Of a DNA stretch of 64,000 nucleotides, positions 8,516 to 16,095 are shown in pieces. How positions within the stretch are numbered: the stretch's first letter is position 1; each line of letters starts with the position of its first letter. The notes under the pieces were generated by a model. The model made no database searches, was not told where the DNA came from, and saw nothing but the letters and a program-made list of their open reading frames with translations. The DNA is taken from assembly GCF_900109885.1 (NCBI RefSeq), contig NZ_FOBS01000002.1, positions 178,393-242,392 of the forward strand. Direction: 5' to 3'. Position numbers and translations under genes: made by a program. This stretch comes from Syntrophus gentianae (GTDB lineage: Bacteria; Desulfobacterota; Syntrophia; Syntrophales; Syntrophaceae).

Positions 8516-9304
8516 ATGAAAACTCCGAAAATGTCTGTTAGGTGTATCATGGCAGCGATCGTTTTAACTTTTCTGATGGCTTTCCCAGGCGGAGTCATGG
8601 CAAGCCCGCAATTTTCCCTTCAGACAAAGAGCGATTGGAAAACCGCCCTGGATGAGGGGAAAATAACCCCGGTGACCAGCTATTATGACGCTCTGGGAGC
8701 GCATTATGGAACCCTTGACGTTGATTTTATCCAGGTCACGCCAAGACTTTATGCCCTGGATGACGCAGAATCCGGCGGTTTAGGCGATGGATTGTTGATG
8801 ACCTGGGGCAATGGCGCAAGTAATTTACCTCAGGTTGCTTCATGGCAGTACAATTACCCCGTTGATCCGAACCTGGCAGGGACGAAACTCAATTTCACGA
8901 TTATGCCTCCCCCGGGGATACTGAGTGTTTCGCTGACGATTAACGATGCGGCGGGTGGGTGGATTTCCTGGGATTGGAATGTAACCCCTCCAGGCGGCCA
9001 AGGACCTCTGTTCACCGGCGTAAAGACTGCGCTTACCATCGATCCGAATATCTTTGCCCCTCAGGGAGCTTCTTCCTTTGCCGTGGCGGGATTTAATCCG
9101 GCTATTGCAACGACGATCCAAGCCGATGAGCTTGCCTTCGGGGCAAACCAGTGGACCCTGTTTCCTCCTGTCCCTGTCGTCGGCGGGGCACAGCCCTGGA
9201 ACTATTGGAGTCAAGTCAGTGTCGTTCCCATTCCACCCAGCGTTCTCCTGCTTGGGGCTGGTCTGCTCGGCGTTGCAGGTTTGAGACGGAAATTGAACAA
9301 GTAA
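8516..9304 (+). CDS. Exported protein with VPxP/PEP-CTERM-like sorting signal (262 aa)
   Basis: A signal peptide (IMAAIVLTFLMAFPGGVMA) leads a mature domain of about 200 residues with no family I can name; it is rich in aromatic and small residues and probably a beta-sandwich. The C-terminus VVPIPPSVLLLGAGLLGVAG plus LRRKLNK repeats the VPxP, hydrophobic helix and basic tail pattern of the neighbour at 7799. The rest of the two proteins is not obviously similar, so only the sorting module is shared. A CAGGAGG site precedes the ATG. It sits between two terminators as a single-gene unit. Confidence 0.8.
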   Translation: MKTPKMSVRCIMAAIVLTFLMAFPGGVMASPQFSLQTKSDWKTALDEGKITPVTSYYDALGAHYGTLDVDFIQVTPRLYALDDAESGGLGDGLLMTWGNGASNLPQVASWQYNYPVDPNLAGTKLNFTIMPPPGILSVSLTINDAAGGWISWDWNVTPPGGQGPLFTGVKTALTIDPNIFAPQGASSFAVAGFNPAIATTIQADELAFGANQWTLFPPVPVVGGAQPWNYWSQVSVVPIPPSVLLLGAGLLGVAGLRRKLNK

Positions 9305-9329
9305 AATGCTTTCTGCAGCAACGAAAGTT

Positions 9330-9366
9330 AAGAGGCAGGGTCGACATAACTCTGCCTCTTCTCTTT
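9330..9366 (+). terminator. Rho-independent terminator after the second sorting-signal gene
   Basis: AAGAGGCAG (9330-9338) pairs with CTGCCTCTT (9352-9360), followed by CTCTTT. Confidence 0.75.
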
Positions 9367-9469
9367 CGTGACTAGTTGACGATTACAGTGACTCCCTGCA
9401 GTCTGGAAATTCGAGGACAGCGGCCATTTCGATATCTTATGCCTTGATCACGGCAGAATTCCAGGGATT

Positions 9470-10036
9470 TCAAGCATTTTTGGCCGTGTTCTTCTCGACC
9501 CAGGCCGCAAAAGTCTCCATAAACTTGACCAGAAACCCACGGGTCCCCTCATTGGCAATCTTTCCCTCCCCGTCGAACAGCTGCGCTGCACCACCGATGT
9601 AAGCCTCGGGCTGCGCCATGATGGGAATATCCAGAAACACAAGGGATTGTCGAAGATGATGATTGGCGCCAAAACCGCCGATCGCCCCCGGTGAGACGCT
9701 GACCACCGCACCGGGTTTTCCCCCCCAGACACTCTGGCCGAAGGGCCGCGATCCCACATCGAGAGCGTTCTTCAGCACGGCTGGAACGGAGCGGTTGTAT
9801 TCCGGCGTCACGAACAGGACGCCGTCAAAGGGCTTCACGCTCTGCCGGAACTCGCTGTACTCCGCAGGCGGTGTCCCCTCGTCATCATAGTCCTGATTGT
9901 AGAGGGGAAGCTGGCCGATCTCGATCATTTCAAAGGTGAGGGATTTCGGCGCCAGCTCCATCAGCGCCCCGGCCATTTTCCGGTTGAAAGACTCCTTGCG
10001 CAGGCTTCCGACAAAAACAGCAATCTTTTTCGTCAT
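9470..10036 (-). CDS. NADPH-dependent FMN reductase (flavodoxin-like)
   Basis: The ATG at 10036 follows an excellent AGGAGG site and gives a 188-residue protein starting TKKIAVFVGSLRKESFNRKM. GSLRxxSxN is the FMN phosphate-binding loop of the NADPH-dependent FMN reductase/chromate reductase/azoreductase family, and VTPEYNRSVPAVLKNALD is its second signature. These cytosolic flavoproteins reduce FMN, quinones or metal oxyanions with NAD(P)H; the actual substrate cannot be read from sequence. It is transcribed away from the third P-type ATPase across a 360-base divergent gap. Confidence 0.9.
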   Translation of the reverse strand: MTKKIAVFVGSLRKESFNRKMAGALMELAPKSLTFEMIEIGQLPLYNQDYDDEGTPPAEYSEFRQSVKPFDGVLFVTPEYNRSVPAVLKNALDVGSRPFGQSVWGGKPGAVVSVSPGAIGGFGANHHLRQSLVFLDIPIMAQPEAYIGGAAQLFDGEGKIANEGTRGFLVKFMETFAAWVEKNTAKNA

Positions 10037-10396
10037 TCCTTTTCCTCCTCTTTTGCGAGACTTTTTATCCAATCTGAACGGCAAGCATGGATATGAAACC
10101 GCCATCGATTCCCTGAATCGGATTGCCCTGTCCAAAAAAAGATCACCGGCATCCGTTCCTTCGTTGGAGACTTCCTCCCTTCAATTTTTTGTTCCTCAAA
10201 TCTTGATAAAAATTATAGGCTTGATTCTCTTACTCTTATAGCATAATTACGCTTGTATCTACTGATTTGCAAGCAGGAACTGTTTTGTATCGTACTTACC
10301 TTTGAAAACATCACTCAGCACCAAAACGTTCCCTTGGCAATTCCTTGCTTCCGCGGTATAAGTTTTTAGATACGTTGGAATTCTTTACCTTTAAGG
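10037..10396. other. Divergent promoter region, FMN reductase / third P-type ATPase
   Basis: AT-rich. A weak forward promoter candidate is TTGATT (10221-10226) with CATAAT (10242-10247), spacing 15. No gene or riboswitch is seen. Confidence 0.35.
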
Positions 10397-12970
10397 ATGA
10401 TGCAATCGGTGAACAGCGACCTCGATCTTCTTAAATTTCCGGGACTATCGGAAACGGAAGCGGCGCAGCGGTTAAAGCGGGAGGGGTATAACGAGCTGTC
10501 TTCTTCCCGAGGGCACACCATCTGGAACATCGCTTTCGATGTCGTCCGTGAGCCGATGTTTCTGCTGCTGGTGGCCTGTGGAGTCATCTATCTTTTCCTG
10601 GGGGATGTTCATGAGGCATTGATGCTGCTCGGTTTTGTCCTTGTCGTCATGGGCATTACCCTTTATCAGGAACGTAAGACGGAGCGGGCTTTGGAGGCCC
10701 TGCGGGATCTTTCCAGTCCCCGCGCCCTGGTGATCCGGGATGGCCGGGAAAGACGGATTGCCGGACGGGAGGTCGTCCAGGGGGACATCCTCGTTGTGAA
10801 GGAGGGGGACCGCATTCCCGCCGACGGGGTATTGCTCTCCTGCCTCAGCCTTTCGGTGGACGAGTCCCTGCTGACGGGGGAATCCGCACCCGTCCGGAAG
10901 TCGGCCGCTCCCTGCGCCGATGGAATGGGGCGTCCCGGCGGCGACGACCTCCCCTTTATTTACTCCGGAACCCTGGCCGTGCAGGGCCAGTGCATCGCAG
11001 AGGTCCTTGCCACGGGCAGCAACACGGAGCTCGGTAAAATCGGCAAGGCCCTGCAGGACGTTACGCCGGAAGAGTCCCTCCTGCAGAAAGAGACGGGCCG
11101 ACTGGTGCGTCATCTCACGCTCCTTGGACTTTCCCTGTGCGCCGTGGTCGTTGTCGTCTACGGGCTGACTCGGGGAAGCTGGCTCCATGGATTCCTGGCC
11201 GGCATTACCCTGGCCATGGCGACCCTGCCGGAAGAGTTTCCCGTTGTACTGACCGTCTTTCTCGCCCTCGGGGCCTGGCGCATTTCTCAGAAGCGGGTGC
11301 TCACCCGGCGCATGCCGGCGGTCGAGGCCCTCGGTTCGGCCACCGTGTTGTGCGTGGACAAAACGGGCACGCTGACCGAAAACCGGATGACCGTCCACAA
11401 AATGTTCGCCCAAGGCCGCTATTACACACTGGAGAACGCCTCTTCCCCAGGATTACCGGAATCTTTTCACGAGCTGACGGAGTTCAGCATCCTGGCCAGT
11501 CAAATCGACCCCTTTGACCCGATGGAAAAGGCGATCAAGCAGCTGGGCGAACGCTACCTGGCGGAAACGGAGCATCTTCACTTCGACTGGACCCTGGTTC
11601 ATGAATACCCTCTTTCCCAGAAACTGCTTTCCCTTTCCCGCGTCTGGAAATCCCCAGATGGTGGGAATTACATCATTGCCGCCAAGGGATCGCCGGAAGC
11701 GATTGCCGATCTCTGCCACCTGGACCGGGAAGCGGCGGCGGAACTGGATCGACACGTCCGCTCCCTGGCGGATGACGGCCTGCGGGTGTTGGGAGTTGCC
11801 AAAGCCGCCTTTGAGCCCTCTGCTCTGCCTGCGGAACAGCATGACTTCCTTTTCGAGTTTCTCGGCCTGGTCGGATTGGCGGATCCGGTGCGGGCCTCGG
11901 TTCCGGATTCGATCCGGGAATGCCGTTCGGCCGGCGTCCGCGTGGTGATGATTACCGGGGACTATCCCGGAACGGCCCGGAACATTGCCCGGCAGATCGG
12001 CCTGGCGCCCAGTGACGACTGCCTGACGGGAGCTGAACTGGACGCCATGTCGGACGAGGAATTGCGACAGCGGATTTCGGAAGTCAATATCTATGCCCGG
12101 GTTGTCCCGGAGCAGAAACTCCGGCTGGTGGAAGCCCTCAAGGCGAAGGGCGAGATTGTGGCAATGACAGGGGATGGGGTCAACGACGCCCCGGCCTTGA
12201 AGTCCGCCCATATCGGGATTGCCATGGGAGGGCGCGGGACCGATGTGGCGCGGGAGGCGGCATCTCTGGTGCTCCTTGACGACGATTTTTCTTCCATCGT
12301 CCAGGCTCTGCGCCTGGGCCGCCGGATCTTCGACAACATCCGGAAGGCGATCGCCTACATCGTCGCGATCCATGTGCCGATTGCCGGAATCTCTCTGATT
12401 CCCGTGCTTTGCAAGTGGCCCCTCATTCTGATGCCGGTGCATATCCTCTTTCTGGAATTGATCATTGATCCGGCCTGCTCGATCGTCTTCGAAAATGAGC
12501 GGGAAGAAACCGATGTAATGACCCGTCCCCCCCGAAACCCGGCAGAACCCCTTTTGAACACCAGAACCCTGGCCATCAGCCTCCTTCAGGGAATGAGCGT
12601 CCTGGTCATACTTCTGCTGGTCTTTCTGCTCTCTTTTAATGAGGGGCACGGAGAAAGGGATGCCCGGGCCTTGACCTTCACGACCCTGATTGTGGCCAAC
12701 CTCTGCCTGATTTTGACCAACCGGTCCTGGTCACGAACGATTCTGGCCTCTCTGAAATCTCCCAACCCCGCCCTATGGTGGGTCATCGGAGGGACACTTC
12801 TCTTCCTGGGACTGGTCCTGTATCTCCCTCTCTTGCTGCATCTCTTCAAATTTGACCGGCTTCACCCTTTCGATCTCTGGCTGTGTCTGGCAGCGGGGAC
12901 GTTCAGCATCCTCTGGTTTGAGGGGCTCAAATTCTTTCAGGGTCTCCGAAAATCTTCTTCTAAAAGATGA
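10397..12970 (+). CDS. P-type cation ATPase, PEEFP subgroup (857 aa)
   Basis: A complete P-type pump: LTGES at about 159-163, VDKTGTLTENRMT with D321 phosphorylated, and MTGDGVNDAPAL at about 590-601. M4 reads TLPEEFPVVLT, with two glutamates (E279, E280) in place of PEGLP. M5 reads AIHVPIAGISL and M6 reads LELIIDPACSIVFE (E687, D691). These ion-site residues fit neither Ca2+-ATPase nor Na,K-ATPase patterns, so the ion is unknown. The start is uncertain: ATG at 10397 or 10400, or a GTG at 10409 that is better spaced from AAGGA. kup lies 73 bases downstream, which points to a role in ion balance. Confidence 0.9.
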   Translation: MMQSVNSDLDLLKFPGLSETEAAQRLKREGYNELSSSRGHTIWNIAFDVVREPMFLLLVACGVIYLFLGDVHEALMLLGFVLVVMGITLYQERKTERALEALRDLSSPRALVIRDGRERRIAGREVVQGDILVVKEGDRIPADGVLLSCLSLSVDESLLTGESAPVRKSAAPCADGMGRPGGDDLPFIYSGTLAVQGQCIAEVLATGSNTELGKIGKALQDVTPEESLLQKETGRLVRHLTLLGLSLCAVVVVVYGLTRGSWLHGFLAGITLAMATLPEEFPVVLTVFLALGAWRISQKRVLTRRMPAVEALGSATVLCVDKTGTLTENRMTVHKMFAQGRYYTLENASSPGLPESFHELTEFSILASQIDPFDPMEKAIKQLGERYLAETEHLHFDWTLVHEYPLSQKLLSLSRVWKSPDGGNYIIAAKGSPEAIADLCHLDREAAAELDRHVRSLADDGLRVLGVAKAAFEPSALPAEQHDFLFEFLGLVGLADPVRASVPDSIRECRSAGVRVVMITGDYPGTARNIARQIGLAPSDDCLTGAELDAMSDEELRQRISEVNIYARVVPEQKLRLVEALKAKGEIVAMTGDGVNDAPALKSAHIGIAMGGRGTDVAREAASLVLLDDDFSSIVQALRLGRRIFDNIRKAIAYIVAIHVPIAGISLIPVLCKWPLILMPVHILFLELIIDPACSIVFENEREETDVMTRPPRNPAEPLLNTRTLAISLLQGMSVLVILLLVFLLSFNEGHGERDARALTFTTLIVANLCLILTNRSWSRTILASLKSPNPALWWVIGGTLLFLGLVLYLPLLLHLFKFDRLHPFDLWLCLAAGTFSILWFEGLKFFQGLRKSSSKR

Positions 12971-12974
12971 TTTC

Positions 12975-13003
12975 TTGACAATAAGAATTTATAATGATTT
13001 ACC
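12975..13003 (+). promoter_or_regulatory. Leader start of the first kup, similar to that of the second kup
   Basis: TTGACAATAAG here matches TTGACAACAAA at 15876, and the next 40 bases align with the start of the second kup leader (TTTAATG/TATAATG, then TTAACC/TTTACC at the -10 distance). Conservation in both copies supports a promoter, although the -10 box is poor. A TATAAT at 12990 is only 9 bases from TTGACA and cannot pair with it. Confidence 0.35.
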
Positions 13004-13043
13004 GAGTGCCGCTTGATTCTCAAATGCTGAGGTTGCACAAACT

Positions 13044-14978
13044 TTGGAGCATCATACTGACGCAGGCCATTTTGCAGAGTTGCAGGATCATCATCCCGAT
13101 TCTCAGAACCAGGGAAAGGGGAAATTTCTGCTTCTCGCCCTGGGCGCCCTTGGCGTTGTCTTTGGCGACCTGGGAACCAGTCCGCTCTATACGATCCGGG
13201 AATGCTTCTATGGGACGCATGCGATCGCCCTGACCGGCAAAAATCTTATGGGAACCCTTTCGCTGATCTTCTGGTCGATGACCATGGTGCTCTGCATCAA
13301 ATACGTGGTCTTTATCCTGAGGGCGGACAACCGGGGAGAGGGGGGGATTTTTGCCCTTCTCGGCCTGATCTCCAGATCGGCAACCAAGATATCACCCCGA
13401 CAGCGTTCCATCACGGTGCTTGCAGGAATTCTGGGAGCGGGACTGCTTTGCGGCGAAGGGATTATCACCCCGGCCATCTCCGTCCTTTCCGCCATAGAAG
13501 GCCTTGAGGTGGCGACACGGGCGGCGAAGCCCGCGGTTGTGCCCCTGACCTGCATCATCCTCCTGGGGCTCTTTCTTGTCCAAAGGCGGGGGACAGCGGA
13601 CATCGGAACCATTTTCGGCCCGATCATGCTCCTTTGGTTTGCAGCCATCAGTACCCTCGGGATCTTTCAGATCCTGAACGAGCCCCGGGTACTGCATGCC
13701 GTCAACCCGTTCCATGCCTTTGATTTCTTCGCCAGAAACAAGTTCCATGGATTTGCTGTACTCGGTTCCGTGGTTCTCTGTCTTACCGGTGGAGAGGCCC
13801 TCTACGCGGATCTGGGTCATTTCGGACGCAATGCTATCCGCTTCTCCTGGCTGGCCATCGCCTATCCCGCCCTGTTACTCAACTATTTCGGTCAGGGCGC
13901 GCTTCTCCTTCACCACCCGGAAATGAAGATCAATCCCTTTTACGGCGTCGTTCCCGAGCTTCTGCTCTATCCGATGGTCGGTCTGGCCACGGTCGCCACG
14001 GTCATTGCCTCACAGGCACTCATTTCCGGCGTCTTCTCCATCACCCAACAGGGCATTCAACTGGGTTTTCTCCCCCGTATCCGGATTGTTCACACCTCCA
14101 GCGAGATGGAGGGCCAGATCTATATTCCCTTTGTCAACTATGCCCTGATGATTGCCTGTATCGGCGTCGTTCTCGGTTTCGGCGAGTCCAGCGGGTTGGC
14201 CGGCGCTTACGGTCTTTCAGTGACCGGAACGATGGCGATCTCCTCCTTCCTGTTCCTCCTGGTTCTGGTCAACAGGCGAAGATGGCCGCTCTGGAAGGCC
14301 ATCCCCCTGGTGGCAACCTTTCTGGTCTTTGATCTTTCCTATCTGGGAGCCAATTTCCTGAAAATTGTCGATGGAGGATGGTTCACCCTGCTGGCCGCCA
14401 TGGTTATCACCGCCGTGATGACGACCTGGCGCAGGGGACGGGAAGAACTTAACCGGAAGCTGCAGAGTGAGAGACTGCCGGTGGAGATTTTTCTGGACGA
14501 ACTGGCGGAGCACAGCCTTCCCCGGGTGCCGGGTACGGCGATCTTCATGACCATTTCTCCTGCCGGTATCCCGCTGACCCTTCTCCACCATGTGAAGCAC
14601 AACCACATGCTCCATGAAAAGGTTCTGCTCCTCACCATTCGTTCCGTAGGCGTGCCCACGGTTCCAGATCGGGAGAGGGTGACCGTCGAAGACCTTGGCC
14701 AGGGATTTTACCGCGTTGAGGCCGTCGATGGATTCATGCAGAAGCCCGATGTGCCCGAAATCCTGAGAATCGCCACCAAACAGGGACTGAAAACGGATCC
14801 CATGACGACGACCTTCTACCTGGGCAGAGAACTGCTGCTCACCACCGGAGATTCCAAGATGCTGCGCTGGCGGAAATCGCTCTTCGCTTTTATGTCCCGA
14901 AACGCCGGAACCCCTGCGGCCTATTTTAACCTGCCGGTCAACCGGGTGGTGGAACTGGGCGCTCAGGTGGAAATTTAA
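13044..14978 (+). CDS. kup: Kup-family potassium transporter, copy 1 (644 aa)
   Basis: Inner-membrane K+ uptake protein (KUP/HAK/KT family, probably H+/K+ symport). It has about 12 membrane helices followed by a cytosolic C-terminal domain from about residue 470. Signatures are GVVFGDLGTSPLYTIRE, CGEGIITPAISVLSAIEG, GGEALYADLGHFG and NYFGQGALLL. The start is a TTG at 13044 with GAGGT 11 bases before it; the second copy also uses TTG and has the same length. It shares most residues with copy 2 (16096), so the pair arose by recent duplication. The short leader lacks the riboswitch found in front of copy 2. Confidence 0.95.
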   Translation: MEHHTDAGHFAELQDHHPDSQNQGKGKFLLLALGALGVVFGDLGTSPLYTIRECFYGTHAIALTGKNLMGTLSLIFWSMTMVLCIKYVVFILRADNRGEGGIFALLGLISRSATKISPRQRSITVLAGILGAGLLCGEGIITPAISVLSAIEGLEVATRAAKPAVVPLTCIILLGLFLVQRRGTADIGTIFGPIMLLWFAAISTLGIFQILNEPRVLHAVNPFHAFDFFARNKFHGFAVLGSVVLCLTGGEALYADLGHFGRNAIRFSWLAIAYPALLLNYFGQGALLLHHPEMKINPFYGVVPELLLYPMVGLATVATVIASQALISGVFSITQQGIQLGFLPRIRIVHTSSEMEGQIYIPFVNYALMIACIGVVLGFGESSGLAGAYGLSVTGTMAISSFLFLLVLVNRRRWPLWKAIPLVATFLVFDLSYLGANFLKIVDGGWFTLLAAMVITAVMTTWRRGREELNRKLQSERLPVEIFLDELAEHSLPRVPGTAIFMTISPAGIPLTLLHHVKHNHMLHEKVLLLTIRSVGVPTVPDRERVTVEDLGQGFYRVEAVDGFMQKPDVPEILRIATKQGLKTDPMTTTFYLGRELLLTTGDSKMLRWRKSLFAFMSRNAGTPAAYFNLPVNRVVELGAQVEI

Positions 14979-15038
14979 AGGGGATACGCTTTAGATATTG
15001 CTATTTTATTAGGGAAATATATTTTGGCGGAGTTTCCT

Positions 15039-15779
15039 ATGAAAGAAAAGACACATCTTGAGATTCTGAAAGAAGGGGCAGCAATCTGGAACACCTGGAG
15101 GTCCCAAAATCCCCTGCAACTCCCCAACCTTCGCCGGGCGGATCTCAGCAGCGCAGAGCTCAGCGGAGCGGACCTGCGGGAGGCGGACCTCAGCGAGGCC
15201 AACCTCAAGGCGGCAAACCTCAGTTCGGCAAACCTCCAGAGGGCGGATCTTACCGAGGCGAATCTCCAGGCGGCGAAGCTTTCTCGAACCAACCTCAGCG
15301 GGGCACACCTCGGAGAGGCGGATCTCAGCGGAGCGGATCTCACCGAGGCGAATTTGCGTCATGCTGATCTCCGGATGACCAACTTCAGCAAGGCGAACCT
15401 GCAGGGAGCGGACCTGAGTGAAGCGACGCTCAACGAGGTCGATCTTTCCGGAGCCAATCTCCGCAGAGCGGATCTTTCCCGGACCAATCTTGCCGAAGCG
15501 AATATCCGGGGTGCGGATCTCACCGAGGCGAATCTAAGCAGGGCAGACCTCAGCGAGGCGGACCTCAGTGGATCTTATCTCATTGAAGCCTACCTGGTCG
15601 GAGCGAACCTGTCCAAGGCGGACCTCAGTGAGGCATATCTCCGGAAAGCGGATCTTTCCCGGGCGAATCTGACCGGGGCAAATCTTCGGGGGACGAACCT
15701 GAAGGGTGCGGACCTCAGCGAGGCGGACCTTACCGGAACAAATCTCACCGAGACGGATCTTAAGGGGGAACATTCATGA
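15039..15779 (+). CDS. Pentapeptide-repeat protein (246 aa)
   Basis: I chose the ATG at 15039 (MKEKTHLEILKEG), which has GGCGGAG six bases ahead; a TTG at 15024 is an alternative. After about 30 residues with no repeat, nearly the whole protein is A(D/N)Lxx pentapeptides, roughly 40 copies, which fold as a right-handed quadrilateral beta-helix. No signal peptide or membrane segment is visible, so it is probably cytosolic. Pentapeptide proteins include gyrase-protecting DNA mimics, but most have no known role. It sits between two kup genes in the same direction, 60 bases after copy 1, which suggests a role in the K+ system (inference). The DNA is strongly repetitive. Confidence 0.9.
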   Translation: MKEKTHLEILKEGAAIWNTWRSQNPLQLPNLRRADLSSAELSGADLREADLSEANLKAANLSSANLQRADLTEANLQAAKLSRTNLSGAHLGEADLSGADLTEANLRHADLRMTNFSKANLQGADLSEATLNEVDLSGANLRRADLSRTNLAEANIRGADLTEANLSRADLSEADLSGSYLIEAYLVGANLSKADLSEAYLRKADLSRANLTGANLRGTNLKGADLSEADLTGTNLTETDLKGEHS

Positions 15780-15875
15780 CCTCTCGGCCCTCTGACATCC
15801 ACCGTTCCGGTGACCGCAAGCGCTTCCTGTTGGTGAAGTTGAAGTATTTCAGTAGTTTGAGGGGAAGATAATCCC

Positions 15876-15904
15876 TTGACAACAAAACGATTTAATGCTT
15901 AACC
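15876..15904 (+). promoter_or_regulatory. Putative promoter of the second kup
   Basis: TTGACA at 15876-15881, then about 17 bases to TTAACC. The same arrangement precedes the first kup (12975). The riboswitch aptamer begins directly after it. Confidence 0.4.
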
Positions 15905-15906
15905 TT

Positions 15907-16020
15907 TGCTGCCTAATCCTCGAAATTCGAGGAGCGGGGGACCCAGTATTCCGGGGCGCATCGCCAATTGGCGTAGGGCACTCTTCGGCCCGAGCCCGTC
16001 AGCTAACCTCGCAGGCATCG
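15907..16020 (+). ncRNA. Cyclic di-AMP riboswitch (ydaO/yuaA class)
   Basis: The leader of the second kup carries the conserved ydaO elements in order: TGCTGCCTAATCC opening P1; a perfect hairpin CCTCGAA-A-TTCGAGG (15918-15932); GGGGGACCCA (15936 onward); GGGGCG; GTAGGG; and CCCGAGCCCGTCAGCTAACC ending with CTCGCAGGCATCG. P1 closes as TGCTGCC (15907-15913) with GGCATCG (16014-16020), with one mismatch. This class binds c-di-AMP and commonly turns off K+ transporters when c-di-AMP is high. A terminator follows before the start codon, so transcriptional control is likely. Confidence 0.9.
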
Positions 16021-16049
16021 TTGAGGAGACTCTCCCAAAGTTCTTGAGC

Positions 16050-16072
16050 GGAGGCTACTCCTCCAATTTTTT
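16050..16072 (+). terminator. Expression-platform terminator of the c-di-AMP riboswitch
   Basis: GGAGG (16050-16054) pairs with CCTCC (16060-16064) across a 5-base loop, followed by AATTTTTT. It lies between the aptamer and the GGGGGAGGTG ribosome site of kup. Upstream GAGGAGACTCTCCC could pair with parts of it as an antiterminator. Confidence 0.65.
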
Positions 16073-16095
16073 AACTGCGGGGGAGGTGTTAGTCT

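Noticed and set aside
10331..10346. TGGCAA-TTCC-TTGCT as a sigma-54 promoter for the third pump
   Set aside because: The GG to GC spacing is one base short of the strict requirement.
12990..12995. TATAAT as -10 of the first kup
   Set aside because: Only 9 bases from TTGACA, and no other -35 sits at the proper distance.
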